Positions 10,675-17,513 are shown, numbered from the stretch's first letter. The stretch: DNA of 23,777 nucleotides from Acidithiobacillus sp. (GCA_027445725.1 DAIAVG010000004.1:1-23777); one strand, 5' to 3'. The notes: generated by a model not told the origin, from the sequence alone. Made by a program: numbers and translations.

Positions 10675-11403
10675 TCAGCGGACGGGTGACCAGTATTGGG
10701 GATAGCCCTGATGTTTGGTGAGGTTGGCGATGCGTCGCGTGACGGTATCGGCGGCGATCCGGTTGGGCACGGGGCCCACCAACACGCGGTAAAGATGGTT
10801 CTGTGGCAAGGTGCCGATGCACGTGCTGAAGCCTGTGCTTTTGATCAGTTTTGCCAGATCGGTTGCCATGCTGGAGCGCCCGAAAGCCCCCAGTTGCACA
10901 TACCACCCAGCGTCGCTGCAGGTGTTGTCAACGGCTGGGGCGGGGGCCGTTGGTGCTTTATGGATGGGTGGAGCAGACTTCTGCGTCAGGGCGGGACGAG
11001 TCAATACGGGCACTGGGGAGGGTGTCGGGCGCGGGTTGGCCGCGACAATTTTTTGGCGAACTGGAGACCGCCTGGATCCTTTGGCAATGACTGTGGGTGA
11101 AACAATTGGATTCGCACTCGTGTTGATGGCGGTTGCTGACCGAGTTGAGATCGTCGGGGTGGTAACTGCTGCGGTGGATTTGGCGGAGTTAACAGGGGAT
11201 ATTACCGCGAGGGGTTGCGGCAGGCTCAAAAAAACGCTGACCCCACTGGATTGAAGGGTTTTGGAAGCGCTTTCGTCGTGTCGTTCGGAATGGTTCCAGT
11301 ATACCCCCGTGGCGACCACGACCAGTAGAAGGAGAGCGACGATGATGACGCGATTGAGGCGCCTCTGCTGCTTTTGCGTTTTGCTGATCTCGTCGGATGT
11401 CAT
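10675..11403 (-). CDS. Membrane-anchored SPOR-domain protein
   Basis: The 242-aa product has a short cytoplasmic N-terminus, one transmembrane helix (about residues 19-36), a long Pro/Ala/Ser/Thr-rich periplasmic linker and a C-terminal SPOR domain (about 163-242, from WYVQLGAFGRSSMATDLAK to the end). SPOR domains bind peptidoglycan glycan strands stripped of stem peptides, often at division septa. Two cysteines in the domain (CSDAGW and FSTCIG) could form a disulfide. It starts 21 bp after the motD-like gene in the same direction, so the two are probably co-transcribed. A role in placing or anchoring the flagellar motor is a guess; a general cell-wall or division role is equally possible. 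Confidence 0.85.
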   Translation of the reverse strand: MTSDEISKTQKQQRRLNRVIIVALLLLVVVATGVYWNHSERHDESASKTLQSSGVSVFLSLPQPLAVISPVNSAKSTAAVTTPTISTRSATAINTSANPIVSPTVIAKGSRRSPVRQKIVAANPRPTPSPVPVLTRPALTQKSAPPIHKAPTAPAPAVDNTCSDAGWYVQLGAFGRSSMATDLAKLIKSTGFSTCIGTLPQNHLYRVLVGPVPNRIAADTVTRRIANLTKHQGYPQYWSPVR

Positions 11404-11424
11404 TGATCGAATCTTTCCTGATAT

Positions 11425-12276
11425 CTAACCGCGCTGATCAATGGCGCCCGCCATGATCGGATCGGTTCCGGCCTTACTCGGATTCTGCGGGGCGACTACC
11501 ACGATGCTTACCCGTCGATTCATGACGAGGCCCTTCGCCGTATCGTTGGGTGCTACCGGATGATACTTGCCGTAGCCCGCCGCGACCAGATTCTGCGGAT
11601 TCACGCCATGCTGGATGAAGAGTTCCACTACGGAAACTGCACGCGCGGCGGACAGTGCCCAATTGGATGCAAATTGGGCGGTGCGAATGGGTAGATCGTT
11701 GGTAAAACCGTTTACCTGGACCTGGTAAGGCACCTGACGCAAGACCTGTGCAATAGCCCCCAGAGTGGTGGTGGCATGAGGGCTGAGCCGCGTCTGTGCC
11801 GAGTGAAACAGGATTTTGGCGTTAAGATCGATGACGACGCCCAGGTTGCTCCGGTGAATAGCGACGCTACCCTGCGCGATCAGAGGCTTAAGCAGTGTTT
11901 CCATCTGTTTTTCAATTTGCCGCATGGCGGCGGGATGCGGCGGTGTTTGTGGGTTGTTCCTTGCCTGGGGAGAAACCTGGCCTTTTTGCACATGAGGTAC
12001 GGGCGCCATGTCGGCGATTTTAGGCAGGGCGGGCAGCTCTACAGGCGTCTGGCTGAGGGATGGCCTTGCGTCAGAGCGGATGGGGACCGGTGACCAGGGT
12101 TGTCCACTGAAGGCGGATACCAAAGTTTTCGACAGGACTCTGTATTTGCCTTCATTCACCGAGGAAATGGCATACATCACCACAAAAAAGGCGAAGAGCA
12201 GAGTAATGAAGTCGGCATAAGACACCAGCCAACGTTCATGATTTTCCCATTCCTCTTCTTTCTTACGGCGTGCCAT
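11425..12276 (-). CDS. motD: Flagellar stator protein MotB/MotD
   Basis: This is the peptidoglycan-anchored stator subunit that, with a MotA/MotC partner, conducts ions to drive rotation. The 283-aa product begins MARRKKEEEWENHERWLVSY, a close match in style to the MotD proteins of polar-flagellate gammaproteobacteria. The single membrane helix (about 20-38) carries the ion-binding Asp D22 (YADFITLLFAFFVVMYA). The C-terminal OmpA-like domain is present (NGFTNDLPIRTAQF, LVAAGYGKYHP and MNRRVSIVVV). I chose the ATG at 12276, preceded by AAGGAG; the frame is open upstream to 12390 without MotB-like sequence. No MotA/MotC gene is adjacent. The subtype (MotD rather than MotB) rests on the N-terminus only. 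Confidence 0.92.
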   Translation of the reverse strand: MARRKKEEEWENHERWLVSYADFITLLFAFFVVMYAISSVNEGKYRVLSKTLVSAFSGQPWSPVPIRSDARPSLSQTPVELPALPKIADMAPVPHVQKGQVSPQARNNPQTPPHPAAMRQIEKQMETLLKPLIAQGSVAIHRSNLGVVIDLNAKILFHSAQTRLSPHATTTLGAIAQVLRQVPYQVQVNGFTNDLPIRTAQFASNWALSAARAVSVVELFIQHGVNPQNLVAAGYGKYHPVAPNDTAKGLVMNRRVSIVVVAPQNPSKAGTDPIMAGAIDQRG

Positions 12277-12386
12277 GGCGATCTCCTTGTCACTAAACTG
12301 CTCTGGGAAATAGACGATTTTTCCGATCCTGCAGCGACTCCCTTGGCAAGGTGAAAACCGTGCCGCGAAAAGCCCCCAGCGGTACG

Positions 12387-12399
12387 GCATGAATCATGC
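12387..12399. promoter_or_regulatory. 13-bp palindrome in the motD - PilZ gene interval
   Basis: GCATGA and TCATGC flank a single central base, giving a perfect odd-length dyad. It lies 110 bases upstream of the motD start and 110 bases upstream of the PilZ gene start, so it could serve either promoter. Confidence 0.45.
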
Positions 12400-12411
12400 T
12401 TTTGAAACGTT

Positions 12412-12437
12412 ATCCGCAAAAACGGATCGTTACGATC
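12412..12437. repeat. Two overlapping short dyads
   Basis: ATCCG/CGGAT with a six-base spacer (12412-12427) overlaps GATCG/CGATC with a three-base spacer (12425-12437). Each is short and could be chance, but they adjoin the TGACG array in the same intergenic region. Confidence 0.35.
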
Positions 12438-12446
12438 GCCCGAATC

Positions 12447-12482
12447 TGACGGTCTTTCGTCAGGATCGTCAAAAACTTGACG
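12447..12482. promoter_or_regulatory. Four-copy TGACG/CGTCA array, putative operator
   Basis: TGACG occurs at 12447-12451 and 12478-12482 and its complement CGTCA at 12458-12462 and 12467-12471. The arrangement is symmetric: TGACG, six bases, CGTCA, four bases, CGTCA, six bases, TGACG. The left pair sits in a CTGACG/CGTCAG dyad and the right pair in a TCGTCAA/TTGACGA dyad. Half-site steps of 11, 9 and 11 bp put all four near one face of the helix. It ends 27 bases before the PilZ gene start. Confidence 0.6.
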
Positions 12483-12509
12483 ACTAAAATTGTAAAACGC
12501 GAGGACACG

Positions 12510-13256
12510 ATGTTTTCAAACCAGAGCTTCCTGGATCAACTGTTCACTGAAAAAAATCGGCAAACGGGGAAAGGACAGATAGAGCGAGCTCTTGCCGAAT
12601 TGATCGCGAGCGGTGAAGCGCTGGCGGTGATGGTTGGGCGTAGTGGCGGCGTTTTGGCCCAGGCCACGCTCCTTCATGCTGAAACAGACACCGCGACCCT
12701 GATCCTCGATGAACTGATGCCGGAAGCAGAAAATACCCGCTTGCTGTGCGGCGAGGATTTGCTCCTGTGGAGCACGTCGACGTTACCCTTGGGGTTTCAG
12801 AGCGCGGTGATCGAGAGACTGCTGTGGCAGCGTTATGGGGCTGTGCGCATCCAATGGCCGGATGCGCTTTACCATCTGCAGCGCCGCGCCGCTTTGCGCG
12901 CAGTGCCCGCTGAGGCCGGTGGATTGGCGCTGTCACTTCAGCGCCACGGTGCGCGCAGTTGCGACGGGCTCTGTGTGGATCTGGGTGCCGGTGGCATGCG
13001 CGCAAGAATTCATGCGCCCAGTGACTATCCGATGACTGCCGGCGAGATGCTGGCAAGCGTGCAATTCAGCTTTCAGGGCAAGGTGTACCGGGTGGGGGCG
13101 CAGGTTCGTTATGTGGAACCGGTAGGTCATCCCCGTGGTACCGCCTCACAAGACATTGGCTTGAGCTTCGTGCAAGCCCCCGGCGCCCTGCAGGAGCAGA
13201 TTATCCAATATGCCTTGCGCTGCGACCGCGAGCATTTACGCAGCGCCAATCGCTAA
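12510..13256 (+). CDS. PilZ-domain protein, YcgR-like flagellar brake candidate
   Basis: The 248-aa product has an N-terminal YcgR-like region (about 1-120) and a C-terminal PilZ domain (about 124-240), the layout of flagellar brake proteins that bind c-di-GMP and slow or reverse the motor. The c-di-GMP site is only partly canonical: the RxxxR loop is present (R126 and R130 in QRRAALRAV), but the D/N-x-S-x-x-G motif reads D157-L-G-A-G-G, with Gly in place of Ser. I chose the ATG at 12510, with GAGGA just upstream; the frame is open to a TTG at 12477. It is divergent from motD and its last 21 bp overlap the end of the convergent fliW. Binding of c-di-GMP is inferred, not certain. Confidence 0.85.
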   Translation: MFSNQSFLDQLFTEKNRQTGKGQIERALAELIASGEALAVMVGRSGGVLAQATLLHAETDTATLILDELMPEAENTRLLCGEDLLLWSTSTLPLGFQSAVIERLLWQRYGAVRIQWPDALYHLQRRAALRAVPAEAGGLALSLQRHGARSCDGLCVDLGAGGMRARIHAPSDYPMTAGEMLASVQFSFQGKVYRVGAQVRYVEPVGHPRGTASQDIGLSFVQAPGALQEQIIQYALRCDREHLRSANR

Positions 13257-13733
13257 GGGGCTGGCAGTGCTATCCCGGCGGGCGAGTCCGAGTTGGATGA
13301 TTGGTACACCGAGGATTGCCGGAGGCGTCTGGGCTTCGGAAATGTTTGTCAGGCTGGGTTCGGCATGCTCGACAATCCATTGACCGAATTGGCGGGTGTT
13401 GGGTAAGAAATACAGTGGAGCCAAGGCATTGGCCTGTAAAGAATCATTGGTTTTTTGTGGCAGGATGACCATGACCATGCTGATTCCATCCGTTGCTTGC
13501 GCCGCAAATTGTGGGCGTTGCGGGTAGTGCAGGCCGAAATGTTCCGGCGCAACCAGCAGAAAGGCGATCAGCGGCTCATCCAGAGATTGCAGCCAGACGA
13601 AGGGGCCTTGTTCATGAACGTGAAGGAGCGTAAACCGCTGCAACTCCGCAAAGCCCGGCAGGGGGGCGACACAATGCCATACCTGCGCATCAGAGATAGG
13701 TAGAAGGCCAAAGCGGGTGGAGTAGTCGGTCAT
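13236..13733 (-). CDS. fliW: Flagellar assembly factor FliW
   Basis: FliW binds flagellin and, when free, binds the translational regulator CsrA, which relieves CsrA repression of flagellin mRNA. The 165-aa protein shows the family pattern LPGFAELQRFTLLHV followed by FVWLQSLDEPLIAFLLV (about residues 25-62) and the ILPQ segment near the middle. The C-terminal tail past about residue 140 is low in recognisable motifs. I chose the ATG at 13733, with AGGAAGAG upstream and only two bases after the csrA stop, so the pair is clearly co-transcribed. The gene ends inside the 3' end of the convergent PilZ gene. Confidence 0.92.
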   Translation of the reverse strand: MTDYSTRFGLLPISDAQVWHCVAPLPGFAELQRFTLLHVHEQGPFVWLQSLDEPLIAFLLVAPEHFGLHYPQRPQFAAQATDGISMVMVILPQKTNDSLQANALAPLYFLPNTRQFGQWIVEHAEPSLTNISEAQTPPAILGVPIIQLGLARRDSTASPLAIGAA

Positions 13734-13735
13734 TT

Positions 13736-13996
13736 TTACTCTTCCTGAATGCTGGCCGCGTCCTGGATAGACGGGCGATGAGACTGTAACCACTGGTCGA
13801 ATTGGGCAGGGGCTACGGCTTGGGCAGACTGGTTGGCCTGTCGAACGGATTCCAGTAATTCTTCACGGAGGATGATCACGTCGTGGGCACTCTCTATCCC
13901 CAATCGCACCTGACCGTCTTCAATACGGGTGACGACGATACGGATATCGTCGCCGATACAGATGGCCTGACCGCGGCGCCGGGTGAGCACGAGCAT
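13736..13996 (-). CDS. csrA: Translational regulator CsrA with C-terminal extension
   Basis: CsrA is a dimeric RNA-binding protein that blocks ribosome access at GGA-containing leaders. The core is canonical: MLVLTRRRGQAICIGDDIRI at the N-terminus and the VIILREEL strand and helix start near residue 42-49. The 86-aa length exceeds the usual 61-65 aa of enterobacterial CsrA; the extra 20-25 residues form a C-terminal tail. An extended C-terminus is the FliW-binding region in Bacillus-type CsrA, consistent with fliW being the next gene. The start lies one base after the flgN stop. Its targets are not visible in the window; flagellin is the expected one. Confidence 0.95.
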   Translation of the reverse strand: MLVLTRRRGQAICIGDDIRIVVTRIEDGQVRLGIESAHDVIILREELLESVRQANQSAQAVAPAQFDQWLQSHRPSIQDAASIQEE

Positions 13997-13997
13997 C

Positions 13998-14399
13998 TCA
14001 GGCGCTGCCGATCAGGTGCCGCTGGGTAGTGTTCTGAGTGGTCCCGCCATCGGTGTAGAGTGGATCATTGGTCCCAAAGAGAATTTGCCAGGCACCTTGG
14101 TTAAAACGCTCCAGGGCGCCGATGATCTGCCCATTCTGCTGGTTGTGCTGAACGATCTTCTCCAGCAGTGCTCGGCGTTGCGCTTGCAGACCCATGCGGG
14201 TGACAGTAGATGACTGCGTGCGGCGCTGGGATTCGAGGGCGCTGATGGTCTGGTAGAGCCGCTCTTTTTCTGCAGCAATGGGTTCCAGTTCTGTCATGAT
14301 CCCAGACTGCAGGCAACGCCCTTCCTGATGCAGCAACTGGAGCAAGGCCTCCAGCACGCCGATTTGGAGTTGCAGTGCCGTGTCCGTCTGGCTATCCAT
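13998..14399 (-). CDS. flgN: Flagellar export chaperone FlgN
   Basis: FlgN is the type III chaperone for the hook-filament junction proteins FlgK and FlgL. The 133-aa protein is a long helical hairpin followed by the family's C-terminal pattern VQHNQQNGQIIGALERFN (N-x-x-N-G-x-x-I) and then an ILFGTNDPLYTDGG segment similar to the LYG/DG ends seen in FlgN. It starts three bases after the flgM stop, the usual flgM-flgN pairing, and ends one base before csrA. Identification rests on helical pattern, motif and neighbour order. Confidence 0.87.
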   Translation of the reverse strand: MDSQTDTALQLQIGVLEALLQLLHQEGRCLQSGIMTELEPIAAEKERLYQTISALESQRRTQSSTVTRMGLQAQRRALLEKIVQHNQQNGQIIGALERFNQGAWQILFGTNDPLYTDGGTTQNTTQRHLIGSA

Positions 14400-14402
14400 T
14401 CA

Positions 14403-14735
14403 TCAGGCCTTGTTGTTGGTGGTCAAGGGCAGGAACTGCTGTGCGTCCTGGGTGAGCCCCTGTCCGATGCGCTGCGGCGAGACCTGATAAGTGCCGTTGG
14501 CGATGGCTGATTTGATGCCCTGCACGCGCCCGGCGGTTGCGGGTGCGGAGGTCTGCGCGGCGAGCAGGCTGCGGGCCGCAGGAGACAGAGTGACATGGTC
14601 CTGCGCCACGACCGGACCTTTGGCGGTCCGCGCGGTACCGACCCCGGAGGCCGGCTGATTCGCCGTGACCGCCGGATCGGCGTTTGTCCGCACCTTCGTG
14701 CCGGGTAAACCGGAATAAGGGTTAATCGGGTTCAT
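14403..14735 (-). CDS. flgM: Anti-sigma28 factor FlgM
   Basis: FlgM binds sigma28 (FliA) and is exported through the finished hook, releasing late flagellar transcription. The 110-aa product has a disordered N-terminus beginning MNPINPYSG and the conserved C-terminal sigma-binding helices: VTLSPAARSLLAA, then VQGIKSAIANGTYQVSPQRIG (about residues 48-93). A weakly matched AGAGGAG lies upstream of the ATG at 14735. A sigma28-like promoter 35-60 bases upstream would give feedback control on the flgM-flgN-csrA-fliW operon. Confidence 0.94.
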   Translation of the reverse strand: MNPINPYSGLPGTKVRTNADPAVTANQPASGVGTARTAKGPVVAQDHVTLSPAARSLLAAQTSAPATAGRVQGIKSAIANGTYQVSPQRIGQGLTQDAQQFLPLTTNNKA

Positions 14736-14768
14736 GACGACAGATTCTCCTCTTTACGCTTAAATCTG

Positions 14769-14798
14769 TGATACGGCACATTGAAGCAGGAACTGAAG
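14769..14798 (-). promoter_or_regulatory. Sigma28 (FliA)-like promoter for flgM-flgN-csrA-fliW
   Basis: On the minus strand CCTTCAGTT is followed after 13 bases by GCCGTATCA, almost the same as the element upstream of cheY. Transcription would begin about 27 bases before the flgM start codon. The element lies in the 98-bp gap after flgA, allowing the operon to be expressed independently of flgA. Confidence 0.6.
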
Positions 14799-14833
14799 GG
14801 TAATACAAAAACTTTCGAGAAACAGATCGTTAT

Positions 14834-15562
14834 TCAGAACGGTACCACCACAGCGCCCCTGGCCGTAACGGTACCGCGGATCACCCTGCCGGATTGCATG
14901 TTGCGCACCAAAATAGCCTGTCCGGGGCGGCCATTTTCGATGGCATTGGCGATGGTGGCGATACGAATGCCATCCCCCTCCGCATATAAGGTGACCTGTT
15001 CGCCGGCACGAACAACCTCCGGCGCATTGAGCATGGATGTGGTAATAGGTTGTCCAGCCAGCGTGCCAAAACGCAGAACCTGGCCAATCGCTTGCTGCGG
15101 ATCGCTCAGCGCATTACCACCAAGACCATTCGTGTCGCGCTGAACCACACTGAGATCCGCGGCGCTGAGCACCCGGTCGGCGCTCAGCGGTCGGGCCGCG
15201 ACCACTACGTTTTGATTGATGGCGAGCCGTACCGGTAAATAGAGCTTCCAGGGCGAAGGGCTTGAGCAGCTTACCGTTATGGTTTGGTTGCCATAGGGGT
15301 TGCTATAGCCGAAAAAGCCGAGTTGCAAGTGGTCGCAGGCGGGGAAGCGCAAGCCCGGTGCGGGGCCATCTACGTGAATCTTGGCGTTGCTGATATTGGC
15401 GGGAAGGTGGTTGCGCACAAAGCGGGTAACGGTAGCACGGATGGCTTCGGCGCTTTCCGTCGCAGCGCTCACCGGCAGCGAGCAGGCAAGCAGGAGCAGG
15501 GCGGTGCAGGATGCCACCGCCTTGTTCCCCGAGTGTTTTGCCAGGTTGGTCCTCTTCATCAT
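14834..15562 (-). CDS. flgA: Flagellar P-ring assembly chaperone FlgA
   Basis: FlgA acts in the periplasm to help FlgI form the P ring. From the ATG at 15562 the product is 242 aa with a signal peptide: basic start MMKRTN, hydrophobic core around 19-29 and a likely cleavage after VSA (residue 33). A cysteine in the core (LLLAC) makes a lipobox conceivable but less likely. The C-terminal SAF-like region shows the family pattern: AARPLSADRVLSAADLS, AIGQVLRFGTLAGQPIT and VRAGEQVTLYAEGDGI, ending in GTVTARGAVVVPF. The frame is open upstream to 15676 with another in-frame ATG at 15592, but the signal peptide fits the 15562 start. It is divergent from flgB. Confidence 0.93.
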   Translation of the reverse strand: MMKRTNLAKHSGNKAVASCTALLLLACSLPVSAATESAEAIRATVTRFVRNHLPANISNAKIHVDGPAPGLRFPACDHLQLGFFGYSNPYGNQTITVSCSSPSPWKLYLPVRLAINQNVVVAARPLSADRVLSAADLSVVQRDTNGLGGNALSDPQQAIGQVLRFGTLAGQPITTSMLNAPEVVRAGEQVTLYAEGDGIRIATIANAIENGRPGQAILVRNMQSGRVIRGTVTARGAVVVPF

Positions 15563-15780
15563 CGTGCCCACGTCTGCCTGGCAATTGCCCATGCCATAGC
15601 CACGATAGGCAAATAGTGTGCCATTTTCCAGGGGTGCTTTGGAATGGGAAGCGGGGGCCTCCTCTCGCTTGGCCAAAGGTACTGGAGCTCGGTGATAAGT
15701 GCCATCGCGGGGTGGAGGTTATTTGAGGGTGCCGGATAGCCGTCTTGGCGGTGTCGGCAAAATTATGCCGCTACCGTGGT

Positions 15781-15809
15781 GCACAAAGGTGTCCCCGGTA
15801 TGTTTGTGC
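15781..15809. promoter_or_regulatory. Inverted repeat upstream of flgB, possible activator site
   Basis: GCACAAA and TTTGTGC form a perfect 7-bp dyad with a 15-bp spacer, so half-site centres are 22 bp apart, about two helical turns. The site is centred about 100 bp upstream of the sigma54-like -24 element, where enhancer-binding activators commonly bind. Confidence 0.5.
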
Positions 15810-15895
15810 CGGTTTTGACGCCCGTTGGTTTTTCTAAACTGAGGCTGACGTAAAAAATCACACAAAACTCACCGGTTGGCTCAGGTGCGCTATCC

Positions 15896-15911
15896 AGGCA
15901 TGTATTTTGCT
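15896..15911 (+). promoter_or_regulatory. Sigma54-like promoter for flgBCDEFGHIJ
   Basis: AGGCATGTATTTTGCT matches the TGGCACG-N4-TTGCW consensus at all but two positions. The invariant GG (15897-15898) and GC (15909-15910) are exactly ten bases apart. The predicted start near 15922 leaves a leader of about 30 bases with a strong GGAGGAGGAGG ribosome site before flgB. Confidence 0.7.
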
Positions 15912-15952
15912 CGCACTGTCACATGATGATTTGTGTGGAGGAGGAGGCTGGT

Positions 15953-16366
15953 ATGGGCGGTTTTCTGGATCAGGCACTCAATCCCCTTGCAGATGCCTTA
16001 CGGGTCAGTGGTTACCGGCAGCAACTGCTGTCGGCCAATATTGCTAACGCCGATACACCGAACTACAAGGCGGTGGATATTCCGTTCAGCAAAACCTTGA
16101 AAGCGGTTCAGGCGGGTGATCAGGTGGGGCTGGCCCTGCAGACGGATAATGCGCGGCAACTGGCGGGATCGCCTGCCAGCGCAGGCCTAGCGGCCTTTGT
16201 GCATTATCAGCGCGGTAGCCAGGTGGGCCTGGACGGCAACTCTGTAGACATGAACCGCGAACAGGCCAGTTTTTTGCAGAATAGTGTCGTATATCAGGCT
16301 GATCTGACTTTTCTGACAGGTGAAATCAAAACCCTGAACTCAGTCATCACCGGCAACGTGATTTAA
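15953..16366 (+). CDS. flgB: Flagellar proximal rod protein FlgB
   Basis: FlgB forms the cell-proximal rod. The 137-aa product has the rod-family N-terminus with the motif QQLLSANIANADTPNYKAVDI (about residues 22-42) and the C-terminal SVDMNREQASFLQNSVVYQADLTFL segment. It ends with LTGEIKTLNSVITGNVI. I chose the ATG at 15953, after GGAGGAGGAGG; the earlier in-frame ATGs at 15923 and 15926 would lie at the predicted transcription start. First gene of the rod-hook operon, with flgC 18 bp downstream. Confidence 0.96.
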   Translation: MGGFLDQALNPLADALRVSGYRQQLLSANIANADTPNYKAVDIPFSKTLKAVQAGDQVGLALQTDNARQLAGSPASAGLAAFVHYQRGSQVGLDGNSVDMNREQASFLQNSVVYQADLTFLTGEIKTLNSVITGNVI

Positions 16367-16384
16367 AGTAAGGAGAGGTTCGAT

Positions 16385-16795
16385 ATGTCCATGTTTTCAG
16401 TGCTCGATGTGGCCAGTTCGGCGCTTACCGCGCAGAGCTATCGCTTGAATGTGGTGGCGAGTAATCTGGCTAATGCCAATTCTGCGACGAGTTCGAACGG
16501 GCAGCCCTATCGTGCCCGGGAGGTGGTATTCGCTGCTCAGCCTCTCTCCGGTAATGCTGCGCCTGCCGGCGTCAGCGGTGTGCAGGTGGCGGGCGTGGTG
16601 ACCAAGCCAGGACCCTTCAAGATGGTATATCAACCAGGCAATCCCCTTGCTGATAAGGCGGGCTATGTGAAAATGCCTAACGTCAATCCAGTGGATGAGA
16701 TGGTGAATATGATCTCGGCATCCCGTGCCTACCAGGCCAATGTCAATGTCATGAATACCGCCAAAATCCTGCTGCAAAAAACACTCACCCTATAG
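16385..16795 (+). CDS. flgC: Flagellar proximal rod protein FlgC
   Basis: FlgC is a 136-aa rod subunit. The N-terminus shows [20 protein letters not shown] followed by ASNLANANS, and the C-terminus shows the family signature [20 protein letters not shown] followed by [27 protein letters not shown] lies upstream of the start. It sits between flgB and flgD in the standard order. Confidence 0.97.
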   Translation: MSMFSVLDVASSALTAQSYRLNVVASNLANANSATSSNGQPYRAREVVFAAQPLSGNAAPAGVSGVQVAGVVTKPGPFKMVYQPGNPLADKAGYVKMPNVNPVDEMVNMISASRAYQANVNVMNTAKILLQKTLTL

Positions 16796-16805
16796 GAGCC
16801 TGATC

Positions 16806-17501
16806 ATGAGCGTCAATTCTCTGACATCCAGCGTCAATCCTTTTTACGCCTCTCTGCAGAGTAGTTCAGCGGCAAGCTCGGGTAGTGCGAGCAGCGGCGC
16901 CAGCGGGCTCGCCAGCGAGAATACCTTTTACAACCTGCTGGTCACCCAGTTGACTAATCAGGATCCGCTCAATCCGATGAGTAATTCGCAGCTTTCGTCA
17001 CAGTTGGCGCAGTTCAGTGTCGCCAACGGGGTGCAGGCCATTCAGGGGTCGCTGAGTTCGTTGATGGGGCAGATCAACCAGAATCAGGGCTTGCAGGCGG
17101 CCTCCCTGATCGGCAGGTCGGTCACGACCTCCGGCAATCAACTGACTCTAAATGGCGGTACTTCAATGGGCGCCTATGACCTCAGCAGCGGTGCCAGCGC
17201 TGTCGATGTGTTAGTACAGAACAGCGCCGGGCAAACCCTGGCGGTGTTGCCCCAGGGAGCGCAGGCGGCGGGGATGCAGAGTTTTAGCTGGAATGGTGCC
17301 GATGCCAGCGGCAACGCCTTGCCGAACGGAACGTATCAATTTTCGGTGCAGGCGAGTGGAGCCAACGGCCAGAGTGTCAGCAGTACGCCCTACATGGCGG
17401 GGGTCGTCAACGGCGTTACTTTAGGCGCTGCGGGGCCAACCCTGGAACTACAGGGTCAGCAAGGTTCAGTACCCTTCAGTGCCGTTCAGAATATCATTTA
17501 A
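16806..17501 (+). CDS. flgD: Flagellar hook cap/assembly protein FlgD
   Basis: FlgD caps the growing hook and guides FlgE assembly; it is absent from the finished flagellum. The 231-aa protein has a Ser/Ala/Gly-rich N-terminus (about 15-40), then the conserved block FYNLLVTQLTNQDPLNPM (about 42-59) and LAQFSVANGVQAIQ, and a C-terminal FlgD Ig-like/Tudor-like region with FSWNGADASGNALPNGTYQF. Translation follows flgC by ten bases, with AGGAGCC before the ATG. Confidence 0.95.
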   Translation: MSVNSLTSSVNPFYASLQSSSAASSGSASSGASGLASENTFYNLLVTQLTNQDPLNPMSNSQLSSQLAQFSVANGVQAIQGSLSSLMGQINQNQGLQAASLIGRSVTTSGNQLTLNGGTSMGAYDLSSGASAVDVLVQNSAGQTLAVLPQGAQAAGMQSFSWNGADASGNALPNGTYQFSVQASGANGQSVSSTPYMAGVVNGVTLGAAGPTLELQGQQGSVPFSAVQNII

Positions 17502-17513
17502 GGGGTAGGTGAT

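Larger units (their letters stand above)
15563..15952. other. Divergent flgA - flgB intergenic region
   Basis: About 390 bp without a convincing gene. It holds a sigma54-like promoter for flgB (15896-15911), an inverted repeat at 15781-15809, a CGGCA/TGCCG dyad with six-base spacer at 15755-15770, and two direct TGACG pentamers (15816-15820 and 15846-15850). No clear promoter for flgA was found. Confidence 0.6.

Noticed and set aside
12355..12410. Sigma28- or sigma54-like promoter for motD
   Set aside because: GCCGTACC has no matching -35 at the spacing seen upstream of cheY and flgM, and the GG-N10-GC found here lacks the TTGC context.
15755..15770. Sigma54-like element on the minus strand for flgA (GGCATAATTTTGCC)
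   Set aside because: GG and GC are nine, not ten, bases apart, and sigma54 tolerates spacing changes poorly. It is kept only as a dyad.
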